From JAICNR01 sp035687725 (lineage in GTDB: Bacteria > Gemmatimonadota > Gemmatimonadetes > JACCXV01 > JAHWKZ01), in assembly GCA_035687725.1 (NCBI GenBank), contig DASRVB010000223.1, positions 1 to 13,395 on the forward strand: a stretch of DNA of 13,395 bases, written 5' to 3'. Below, in pieces: positions 6,721 through 13,395 of the stretch. A model generated the notes under the pieces. The model was not told the DNA's origin. It saw nothing but the letters and a program-made list of their open reading frames with translations, and made no database searches. Numbering within the stretch: the stretch's first letter is position 1; each line of letters begins with the position of its first letter. A program made the translations under genes and the position numbers.

Positions 6721-8217
6721 ATGAGCTCCGCGCTCCTCTACCAGTGGATGTTCCTGCGGCTGTCGAAGCGCTTCACGCTGCCGTTCGTGACCGCGACGGC
6801 GTTGCTCCTCGGATTCGTGTTCCCACCCGTCGCGCGGCACGCCGACGCCGCGCTTCCACCGCTTCTCGCCGCGGTCACCGTGCTCGGATTCCTGGCCATC
6901 GCGATCCTGGCCGCGCTGTGGGTCGCCACGGCGGTCTATCGCCTCGTGCCGCTGCGTCCCGCGGCGTGGTTCCCCACCGCGGCGCCTGCCCCTGTGGCGC
7001 CCCGGTTGGGCACTTCCCCCCTCGGACGCTATGACCGCATCGGCATCATTCTGGCCGGAGGCGGCGCCAAGGGCGCATACCAGGCGGGATCGCTGGCGGC
7101 GATCCACGGGTTCCTCGACAGGCGCGGTGCGCTGGGGAACGTGCGCATGGTGGCCGGTACCTCGGTGGGCGCATGGAACGCCTGCTTCTGGCTGGCCGGC
7201 ATGGTGACCGAGGAGAGCGGCTCTCCTCTCGAGCGCTGGTGGAGCGAGCTGCGGCTGTCCGAGGTCGTGGCTCCCACGTTCTACCGACCGGTCGCGCGCA
7301 ACTTCGTCCTCTCCGCCGAGCCCTGGCGCAAGGCGTTTCGGAAGCTCTTCGCCGACCATCCGCCATCGCGGGAACGCCTGGAAGCGCTGATGGGCGATCC
7401 CGAAAGGCTCCGGTTCTATCTGACCCGCACGAATGTCGAGCGCGGACACCTCGAGTTCTCGACGAACCGCCAGGACATGGTGGACGTCGACAACCAAACC
7501 GGCCGGAGACGCCCGCTCGAGCCGCCCGACCGCTGGACCCGGGCGCAGACGCTGGATGACCTCGAGCAGGCCGTGTTCGCCTCGATGGACCTGCCGCCGC
7601 TGTTCGAGCATGTCCAGATCGGGGACGAGACATTCGAGGACGGAGGCGTCGTCGACAACGTGCCGATCTACTTCGGCACCGGAATCGAGAAGTGCGACCT
7701 GCTGTTCGTCCTCTTGCTGAACGCCTCCTTCGCTTCCGGCGTCGACCGGCGCTGGATCATGCGTCGCCTGCAACGCGTGCTGACGATCCGCCAGGGGGCG
7801 CTCGAGCGTAAGGCCCTCAAGGACGTATACCTGTACAACGAGCTCGCCGCGCTGCGCGGACGGATGGAGGAGTCGGATCGCGCCCCGGCGGCCGCCCGCT
7901 CCGCGAATCCCCTTCCGGCAACCGCGCCGGCCGGATCCGAGGCGGCCTTCGACGAGGCAGCGAGCCGGACCCTCGAGGAGCGAGCAGCCGGCCGCGTCCA
8001 TCGTCCTGTCCAGATATTCGCCGTGTGTCCCGACGAACCGCTGGGCATCGACACCTTCGAGTTCTGGAAGACGCGCGAGGCGGGCCGCGCGTTCCGGCTC
8101 ATGCGCGAGCACACGCGCTACGAGCTGGAGCGCTTCGACTTCGACGCCGAGCCCAACTGGATCCGCGTGGCGCTGGTGGGACCCAGCGGCGAGGTCCGCT
8201 ATCTTGAGGATTTCTGA
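6721..8217 (+). CDS. Patatin-like phospholipase with N-terminal membrane segments
   Basis: A 498-residue serine hydrolase predicted to cleave acyl chains from lipids. Two hydrophobic segments (~20-36 and ~46-72) should anchor it to the membrane, followed by a Pro/Ala linker (~79-100). The patatin domain starts at ~107. It has the oxyanion loop GGGAKG (113-118), the nucleophile elbow GTSVG with Ser148, and the catalytic Asp307 in DGG (307-309). Together these give the complete Ser-Asp dyad. An Ala-rich, probably disordered insert (~375-415) precedes a conserved-looking C-terminal segment. The ATG at 6721 directly precedes the membrane segment; its Shine-Dalgarno is weak. The M23-peptidase gene follows on the same strand, starting at or just after this stop. 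The substrate and the side of the membrane on which it acts cannot be read from the sequence. Confidence 0.92.
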   Translation: MSSALLYQWMFLRLSKRFTLPFVTATALLLGFVFPPVARHADAALPPLLAAVTVLGFLAIAILAALWVATAVYRLVPLRPAAWFPTAAPAPVAPRLGTSPLGRYDRIGIILAGGGAKGAYQAGSLAAIHGFLDRRGALGNVRMVAGTSVGAWNACFWLAGMVTEESGSPLERWWSELRLSEVVAPTFYRPVARNFVLSAEPWRKAFRKLFADHPPSRERLEALMGDPERLRFYLTRTNVERGHLEFSTNRQDMVDVDNQTGRRRPLEPPDRWTRAQTLDDLEQAVFASMDLPPLFEHVQIGDETFEDGGVVDNVPIYFGTGIEKCDLLFVLLLNASFASGVDRRWIMRRLQRVLTIRQGALERKALKDVYLYNELAALRGRMEESDRAPAAARSANPLPATAPAGSEAAFDEAASRTLEERAAGRVHRPVQIFAVCPDEPLGIDTFEFWKTREAGRAFRLMREHTRYELERFDFDAEPNWIRVALVGPSGEVRYLEDF

Positions 8218-9802
8218 CGATCATCCATGGGAGGCGCAACTGATTCCGACTCGAGGCATCCGGGCCGCGCTCGCCGCCGGCCTCGCACTCGCAGCCGCAC
8301 CCGCCATGGCGCAGCCTGACGGCGCGCCGGCCCCGCTCCCCGATCCCACTGGATGGGGGACCCATGTCCTGGCCCTCGAGGTCGCGCCCGACCGCGCCAT
8401 CTGGGTCGGCACCTACGGGCAGGGGATCTACGTGAGCAGGGACGGCACCGGCCGCGAATGGGAGCAGCTGACGAGCGCAGATTCCACCGGTATCAGCTGG
8501 GACTTCGTGAACGCCTTCGCGTTCGCTCCCGGCGAGGTCTGGTACGGCACGATCGGGAACGGATGGGGAGTCTCCCGGGACGGCGGAGACACGTGGCGGA
8601 ACTGGACGTTCGACGAGCTCGGACCGCGCTGGCAGTACGTGGCGCCCGGCGGTGTGCGCGCGGCCGGCGACACGATCTATGTCGCCACCGCGGACGGGCT
8701 GCGGATCAGCGCGGACGACGGGGAGACGTGGCGCGACGTTACGGACGAAAGCGGGCTACCGAACAAATACCTGCTCTCGCTCGAGGTCGAGCCCGTCGAG
8801 GGATCTGCCCCGCGCGTGCGCGTGACGCATCTGCGCGGCGCCTCGTCGAGCGAGGACGGCGGTCGCACGTGGACGCACGAACCGGACGTCCCTGTTCGCC
8901 GGACGGCCGACGTCCCTCCTCCAGACGCTGGCGGGGTGACCGGCGCCGCGCCGCAGACTTACGCCGTCGCCCGGGAAGTCCTCGCGGCAGCCGCGGAGTT
9001 CCGCGACTATGACGCTCCCGAGGCAGAACCGGCCGGGCCCGGCGAGCGGGCGCACTTCTGGTTCCGCCGGCCCATCGATCCCGCCGACAACACGTACCTC
9101 GATCAGACCTATACCTACGGCTCGACGATGGGGGGGAACTTCCAGCAGCACCAGGGCGTCGAGTTCAACAACCCCGAGAGGACGCCCGTGCACGCCATCG
9201 GCGACGGCGTGGTCGCCTTCGCCGGCTCCGCGGAGGCGGGCTCCAACACGGTCGCCATCCTGCACGACCGCAAGCTCGGCGATCAGCATGTCTGGTCCAC
9301 CTACTATCACAATCATGCCCTCACCGTAGAGGTGGGCCAGCGCGTAGCGGCGGGGGACATCATCGCGCACGTCGGAAACACCGGACGCGCCACCAACGAT
9401 CATCTGCACCTCGAGATCCACACCACTCCAGGCGATGACGTCTCCCTGGTCGTGGACCCCGAGGTTCGCTACCCGCCCTACACTCGCAACCCACAGCTCT
9501 GGATCGAGCCGCTGCCCGGAACCGGCGCCATCGCGGGCCGCGTGCTGGGTGCCGACGGCAGCCCGGTAGCGGGGGCGCGGGTCTACGGCGTCGTCAAGCC
9601 GGAGCCCCGCGAGACGCCGTTCTCGTTCGCCGAAACGTACGAGGACAGGGCGCATCCGGATCCCGTCTTCGAGGAGAACTTCGCGATCGGGGACGTGCCC
9701 GCGGGGGAATGGGTGCTGGGCGCCGAGATCGACGGGCAGCGGGTCTTCCGGAGGGTGCGGGTGGAGGCGGGGCGGGTGACCGAGGTCGAGCTGAGGCGCT
9801 GA
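8204..9802 (+). CDS. Secreted M23 peptidase with N-terminal Asp-box repeats and C-terminal carboxypeptidase-regulatory-like domain
   Basis: Up to 532 residues. A signal peptide ends near PAMAQ (~33-37). Residues ~50-225 hold sialidase-type Asp boxes: SRDGGDTW (124-131), SADDGETW (169-176), SEDGGRTW (216-223) and a degenerate one near 78-86, suggesting a partial beta-propeller. The M23/LytM domain (~285-425) has H316-Q-G-V-E320 where the usual motif is HxGxD, then H369 in TYYHNH, then H400-L-H402. The peptidase is probably active with Glu replacing the Asp zinc ligand. A carboxypeptidase-regulatory-like beta domain (GRVLGADGSPVAGARV) ends the protein. It likely acts on peptidoglycan or another glycine-containing peptide outside the cytoplasm. 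The start is uncertain: TTG 8204 overlaps the patatin gene by 14 bases, whereas a strong GGGAGG lies just before in-frame CTG 8240 and ATT 8243. Confidence 0.88.
   Translation: MRISDDHPWEAQLIPTRGIRAALAAGLALAAAPAMAQPDGAPAPLPDPTGWGTHVLALEVAPDRAIWVGTYGQGIYVSRDGTGREWEQLTSADSTGISWDFVNAFAFAPGEVWYGTIGNGWGVSRDGGDTWRNWTFDELGPRWQYVAPGGVRAAGDTIYVATADGLRISADDGETWRDVTDESGLPNKYLLSLEVEPVEGSAPRVRVTHLRGASSSEDGGRTWTHEPDVPVRRTADVPPPDAGGVTGAAPQTYAVAREVLAAAAEFRDYDAPEAEPAGPGERAHFWFRRPIDPADNTYLDQTYTYGSTMGGNFQQHQGVEFNNPERTPVHAIGDGVVAFAGSAEAGSNTVAILHDRKLGDQHVWSTYYHNHALTVEVGQRVAAGDIIAHVGNTGRATNDHLHLEIHTTPGDDVSLVVDPEVRYPPYTRNPQLWIEPLPGTGAIAGRVLGADGSPVAGARVYGVVKPEPRETPFSFAETYEDRAHPDPVFEENFAIGDVPAGEWVLGAEIDGQRVFRRVRVEAGRVTEVELRR
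8229..8234 (+). promoter_or_regulatory. Strong ribosome binding site pointing to a non-canonical start
   Basis: GGGAGG ends five bases before an in-frame CTG (8240) and eight bases before an in-frame ATT (8243). There is no ATG, GTG or TTG in frame at that distance. Starting here would give a conventional short basic signal-peptide n-region (IPTRGIR), unlike the acidic extension produced by TTG 8204. Confidence 0.5.
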
Positions 9803-9812
9803 GGTTCCCAAT

Positions 9813-9840
9813 CCGGCGACGCCGGAGGCGGCTCTGCCGC
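9813..9840. terminator. Two small hairpins between convergent genes
   Basis: CCGGC/GCCGG with a GAC loop (9813-9825) and GCGGC/GCCGC with a TCT loop (9828-9840) sit side by side in the 39-base gap between the M23 gene stop and the kinase gene stop. No T tract follows either. The position suits termination, but the evidence is weak. Confidence 0.25.
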
Positions 9841-9841
9841 G

Positions 9842-12800
9842 CTAGCCTCGGCGCGCGGGGATCGTGAACCGGAAGGCGCTGCCGCCGTCCGGAGCGGGCT
9901 CGACCCAGATGCGCCCCCCATGGCGCTCGACAATCTTCCGGCACACCGCGAGCCCGATTCCGGTACCGGGGTACTCGCTCCCCGAATGCAGGCGCTGGAA
10001 GATCGCGAAGACCTGGTCCGCGTACCGCGGGTCGATGCCGATTCCACGGTCCCGCACCGTGAAGATCCAGTCACGGTCATCCGCGCTCGCCTCGATGGCG
10101 ACCCGGGGCGGGTCGTGCCGATGGAACTTTATGGCGTTCGACAGCAGGTTCTGGAACAGCTGCACGAACTGGAATCGATCGGCGACGACGTGCGGCAGCC
10201 GCCCGATCGCGATCTCCGCGCCCGATTCCTCGATGGCCGCCGACAGCGCCGTCATCGCTTCGCGCACGGCCTCCGAGGCATCCACCTTCTCGAACGGCTT
10301 GCCCTCCGTGCCGACGCGCGTGTAGACCAGCAGGTCGTCGATCAGGGCCTGCATGCGCCGGACCCCGCCCATCGCGAACCCGAATTGCTTGCCCGCTTCC
10401 GTTTCCGGACCGGCGCCCAGCTGCCGTTCCAGGAGCTGGAGGTTGCTGCCCACCGTCCGCAGTGGCTCCCGCAGGTCGTGCGAGGCGATGTACGTGAAGA
10501 GGGCGAGCTCCGCATTCGAGTGGGCCAGCTCTTCCATCTTCTCGGCCAGCGCTGTCTCGGCCTCCTTGCGCGACGTGATGTCCCGCAGGATCCCCGTCAG
10601 GAACGATCCCTCGTCCGTATCCCACGCAGCCAGGGACATCTCGAGCGGAATCTGCTCGCCATCCTTCCTGCGGCCCGTCAGCTCGATGGTACGACCGGTC
10701 AGATGCTCTCCTTGGCCAACCAATGCATGGAAGCCGCCCCCTCCGCCGTTCGTGCGACGCTCGACGAGCAGGGTGTCGATCGGCTGGCCGATCAATTCAT
10801 GGCACGCAAAGCTGAATATGCGCTCCGTGCTCGGATTGCAGTGGACGATGATTCCGCGCTGGTCCACAGTGACGATCGCGTCGTTGGCGCTCTCCGCCAG
10901 CGCCCGGAAACGCTCCTCGCTCGCTCGCAGGGCCTGCTCTGCCCGCTGCCGCCGCAGGACCTCGCCCAGTTGGGACCCGACGTTGTCCAGGAGTCGGACC
11001 AACGTTTCGTCTCGCTCCTCGAGCTTCTCGGATAAGAACTCGAGGACGCCAATCGTCTCGTCCCCGTATCGGATCGGAAACGCGAATGCCGATTTGACGC
11101 CCAGATGCTGGGCCAGCGCCGTTCGTTTGAACTGGGGATCCGTATGGACATCAGAGCACCAGCCCACCTTCCCCCCTTTGAGTGCTCCGCCCAGGATGCC
11201 TTCCCCCTCGCGGACTCCGGTCATTCCCATCACCGCGCGCAACCGAGCGTGGCGTGCCGGGTCGTCCACCTGCCAGATGTCCAGCGAGCCGAGCTGGCCC
11301 AGGGATTCGTGGGCCGGGACGTGCGCGTGGCCGTATGGCCACCCCGTGTGCTCACAGACCAGCGCCAGCGCGGTCTGCAGCGCCTCTCGCGCCGAATCGG
11401 CCTGGTTGGCCGCCACCGCCACCTTGTGCAACACCCTGGAAGTGCGCGCCGCGCGCACATTCTCGGTCACGTCGCGGGAGACCGCGACGATGGACTCCAC
11501 CTCGCCCGTATCCGGATCTCGTACGGCGCGAGTCGTCGTCTCCATCCAGACAGCCTGCCCGTCCTTGTGCAGCATTCGGCTCAGAACAGCGGGCGGGTCA
11601 ACCCCATGCAGCATGTTGCGGTGCGCCTCCACCACGCGCTCGAGATCGTCCGAATGGAGGAACTCACTGCCTTGCCGTCCGATTATCTCGGCGGGGCTGT
11701 ATCCCAGGATTCTGGTGGCTGCCGGTGAAGCGTACGTGACCGCCCCATCGGGAGTGAACCGGACGATCATCTCGTTGACATTCTCGGCCAGCATGCGATA
11801 GCTCTCGCCGCTACGCCGTAGATCGCGTTCGACGCGCACGCGGTCGGTGACGTCCTGACCGGTACCGGACATCCGGTAGGGGCGGCCTGTTTCGTCCACC
11901 AGAACGCGGCCGCGCGCGTGAATAGTGCGAACCGTGCCGTCCGGACGCACGATGTCGTGCTGATACTCGAACGGCTCGCCGGTCTCGAGCGCGTGCTCGA
12001 CGATCTCCCTCACGCGCTGTCGGTCATCATCCGGCAGGCGGGTGAAAAAATCCTCGGACTTGAGAGCTGTTCCGGACTCGAGACCGTAGATCCGGAACAG
12101 CTCTTCCGACCAGTGCACCTGGTCCCTCTCGATGTCCCAGGACCAGCTCCCGACGTGCGCGATCGCCTGCGCTTCCGCCAGCTCCTCTTCGCTCTCGCGA
12201 AGCGTCTCTTCGGCCCGCTTTATTTCGTCGATGTCGCGCGTGATCGCTTGCGCGAAGCGAAGGTTTCCCTCTGCGTCGAAGACGGCCGAATCCGAGGCAT
12301 GGACCCACAGAACGGAGCCGTCCTTGCGGACATAGCGCTTCTGTATGTCGAAGGACGGGATATCGCCCGCGATCATCTTGCGGAACAGCACGCGGTGTCT
12401 GTCCCAGTCTGATGGATGGGTGACCGCCTCCAGCGTCAGCTCGCGGAGCTCGTCCATCGGATAGCCCAGCATCCGCTGATAGGCGGTGTTCGCCAGGAGG
12501 AAGCGTCCCTCTGGATCCGTCCGGGCGATCCCTACCGTCGCGTTCTCGAAGATGCTGCGGAACAGGATCTCGTTCTCCTTGAGCGCGGCGTGTGCACGAT
12601 CCTGCACGCTGACGTCGAAGGAGATCCCGAGATACCCGTCGAAGTTGCCGTCGTTGTCGAAGAGCGGTCGAGCGTGGTCGGAGATCCGCCGGTACTCGCC
12701 TGAGTGATGGCGGATGCGGTATTCCCTGTCGAACGGCTCGCGCGCCGCGAAGGAGCGCCCGAAGGCCTCGACCAGCGGAGCCAGGTCGTCGGGATGGACG

Positions 12801-12982
12801 CCTTCGGTCCAGCCCGCGCCGAGCTCCTGCTCGAACGTGCGGCCGGTGAATTCCAGCCACGCGTGATTGTGGAAGTCGCATGAGCCATCGGCCGCCGTGC
12901 GCCAGACGAGCGCCGGCAGCTTCTCGAGCGTGGCCAGGTAGAAGTTCTCGGAGCGTCCGGCCTTGGTGGTAACCTTCGCCAT
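9842..12982 (-). CDS. Multi-PAS/GAF sensor histidine kinase (soluble, orphan)
   Basis: A 1046-residue signalling kinase without membrane segments, so cytosolic. The order is five PAS domains and one GAF: PAS1 ~10-130, PAS2 ~138-255, PAS3 ~272-383 (GSWSWDIERDQVHWSEELF), PAS4 ~393-510, GAF ~517-678, PAS5 ~688-808. HisKA follows at ~825-890, with phospho-acceptor His835 in SHDLREPLR. The HATPase_c domain has N box Asn949 (LLSNAIKF), G1 Asp978 (DRGIGID) and G2 GTGIGLA (from 1006). The C-terminal style (RLH, then EYPGTGIGLAVCRKIVERHGG) resembles bacteriophytochrome-type kinases. I could not identify a chromophore Cys or other cofactor site. There is no receiver domain and no adjacent response regulator. 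The chosen start is ATG 12982, although its Shine-Dalgarno is poor (GGAAG 13 bases away). An in-frame TTG at 13066 runs into the rRNA terminator and is rejected; ATG 13033 remains possible. Confidence 0.93.
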   Translation of the reverse strand: MAKVTTKAGRSENFYLATLEKLPALVWRTAADGSCDFHNHAWLEFTGRTFEQELGAGWTEGVHPDDLAPLVEAFGRSFAAREPFDREYRIRHHSGEYRRISDHARPLFDNDGNFDGYLGISFDVSVQDRAHAALKENEILFRSIFENATVGIARTDPEGRFLLANTAYQRMLGYPMDELRELTLEAVTHPSDWDRHRVLFRKMIAGDIPSFDIQKRYVRKDGSVLWVHASDSAVFDAEGNLRFAQAITRDIDEIKRAEETLRESEEELAEAQAIAHVGSWSWDIERDQVHWSEELFRIYGLESGTALKSEDFFTRLPDDDRQRVREIVEHALETGEPFEYQHDIVRPDGTVRTIHARGRVLVDETGRPYRMSGTGQDVTDRVRVERDLRRSGESYRMLAENVNEMIVRFTPDGAVTYASPAATRILGYSPAEIIGRQGSEFLHSDDLERVVEAHRNMLHGVDPPAVLSRMLHKDGQAVWMETTTRAVRDPDTGEVESIVAVSRDVTENVRAARTSRVLHKVAVAANQADSAREALQTALALVCEHTGWPYGHAHVPAHESLGQLGSLDIWQVDDPARHARLRAVMGMTGVREGEGILGGALKGGKVGWCSDVHTDPQFKRTALAQHLGVKSAFAFPIRYGDETIGVLEFLSEKLEERDETLVRLLDNVGSQLGEVLRRQRAEQALRASEERFRALAESANDAIVTVDQRGIIVHCNPSTERIFSFACHELIGQPIDTLLVERRTNGGGGGFHALVGQGEHLTGRTIELTGRRKDGEQIPLEMSLAAWDTDEGSFLTGILRDITSRKEAETALAEKMEELAHSNAELALFTYIASHDLREPLRTVGSNLQLLERQLGAGPETEAGKQFGFAMGGVRRMQALIDDLLVYTRVGTEGKPFEKVDASEAVREAMTALSAAIEESGAEIAIGRLPHVVADRFQFVQLFQNLLSNAIKFHRHDPPRVAIEASADDRDWIFTVRDRGIGIDPRYADQVFAIFQRLHSGSEYPGTGIGLAVCRKIVERHGGRIWVEPAPDGGSAFRFTIPARRG

Positions 12983-13057
12983 CGCGGGAAATATGCTTCC
13001 GCACAGGTCGCATGGCACATCGCCCAGGCGCATTCGCCGAGGGAGATCCCGCAGGCA

Positions 13058-13093
13058 CACAAACAAAAACGGCCTCCGCGCGCGCGGAGGCCG
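13058..13093 (-). terminator. Rho-independent terminator of the rRNA operon
   Basis: Bases 13070-13093 are a perfect 24-base palindrome, CGGCCTCCGCGC followed by its exact reverse complement. On the minus strand it is followed by TTTTTGTTTGTG. It lies about 37 bases after the 5S rRNA 3' end, in the right orientation to end the rRNA transcript. The kinase start codon is about 75 bases further on. Confidence 0.9.
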
Positions 13094-13129
13094 TGATGCA
13101 CAATGGAAAGCGTAATGGACTAAGAAAAG

Positions 13130-13245
13130 ACCGGCGGCGACCTACTCTCCCACACGGTCTCCCGTGCAGTACCATCAGCGCTGAGAGGCTTAACTGCCGT
13201 GTTCGGAATGGGAACGGGTGTGTCCCTCTCGCCAAAGCCGCCGGA
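13130..13245 (-). rRNA. rrf: 5S ribosomal RNA
   Basis: Read on the minus strand, this is a complete 5S rRNA of about 116 bases. The universally conserved CCGAACACGG is at 13206-13197 and GATGGTACTGC at 13176-13166, followed by GGGAGAGTAGG near the 3' end. The terminal helix I is perfect: CCGGCGGC (13244-13237) pairs with GCCGCCGG (13138-13131). The exact ends are uncertain by a few bases. It is the last gene of a 23S-5S rRNA operon running leftward, followed by the palindromic terminator. Confidence 0.95.
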
Positions 13246-13384
13246 ATATCAGACAGCGTCCCCGGATGGTGGCGGGGATCCGCCGCGAGGGCGGGTCGCG
13301 CCCCCGGACAACTGAAGTGTCTGCCGTTCGTTCCGCCGCTCCGCTGTCGCGGAGTGCGGTTCGCCGAACCTCTCTCAAGAAGAA
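13246..13384 (-). other. 23S-5S rRNA intergenic spacer
   Basis: A spacer of about 139 bases with no tRNA. It holds several local stems: CTCCGC/GCGGAG (13339-13354), GGTTC/GAACC (13358-13370) and GGCGG/CCGCC (13271-13284). These may belong to the processed precursor RNA. No coding sequence is supported here. Confidence 0.75.
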
Positions 13385-13395
13385 TTGGTCAAGCC
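13385..13395 (-). rRNA. rrl: 3' terminus of 23S ribosomal RNA (partial)
   Basis: The last bases read GGCTTGACCAATT on the minus strand as they leave the window, matching the conserved end of 23S rRNA (E. coli ends in GGCTTAACCTT). The position, just upstream of 5S on the same strand, supports it. Only about 11 bases are present and the exact end is uncertain. Confidence 0.65.

Noticed and set aside
12983..13066. N-terminal extension of the kinase to TTG 13066, including a Cys-rich CDLCG stretch
   Set aside because: It would begin inside the T tract of the rRNA terminator, and the protein has a natural start at ATG 12982 just before the first PAS domain.
13190..13378. A 62-codon minus-strand frame at the right edge
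   Set aside because: It runs through the 5S rRNA and the rRNA spacer, which explain the sequence better.

Overview
The window is GC-rich chromosomal DNA with G/C-heavy third codon positions. It comes from a bacterium with a Gram-negative-type envelope, as suggested by a secreted M16 protease, a lipoprotein and a secreted M23 peptidase. The 3' end of a ribosomal RNA operon lies at the right edge. The gene mix would fit a Gemmatimonadota-, Acidobacteriota- or Myxococcota-like lineage, but nothing here fixes the phylum. No phage, transposon, CRISPR or tRNA signature was seen; this looks like core or near-core chromosome.

Layout. The left edge holds the C-terminus of an unrecognised gene on the + strand (2-217). 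A minus-strand cluster follows, read from right to left: an AI-2E-family membrane permease (5593-4514), a secreted two-domain M16 zinc protease (4471-1595), a class I SAM-dependent methyltransferase (1584-748) and a lipoprotein with a BsuPI-like (protease-inhibitor-type) domain (751-263). The last three are tightly packed, and the final pair overlaps in an ATGA. Divergent from this cluster is a CADD/TenA-like haem-oxygenase-fold protein (5683-6360). It is convergent with a small GlsB/YeaQ-type membrane protein (6654-6397).

Divergent from that small gene is a + strand pair: a membrane-anchored patatin-like phospholipase (6721-8217), then a secreted protein joining Asp-box (BNR) repeats, an M23 peptidase domain and a carboxypeptidase-regulatory-like domain (8204-9802). 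Convergent with this pair is a large soluble histidine kinase with five PAS domains and one GAF domain (12982-9842). It lies downstream of, and on the same strand as, an rRNA operon. Visible from that operon are a 24-bp perfect-palindrome terminator, the complete 5S rRNA, the 23S-5S spacer and the last few bases of 23S rRNA.

The point of most interest is the CADD-like protein. It aligns without gaps to recalled Chlamydia CADD across all its key positions. It keeps the six diiron ligands and also the tyrosine and lysine that CADD is reported to consume as substrates for p-aminobenzoate. It is therefore a candidate self-sacrificing pABA synthase outside Chlamydia. Secondary points are a possible protease/inhibitor pairing in the M16 operon, and an apparently non-canonical start codon behind a strong ribosome binding site in the M23 gene.
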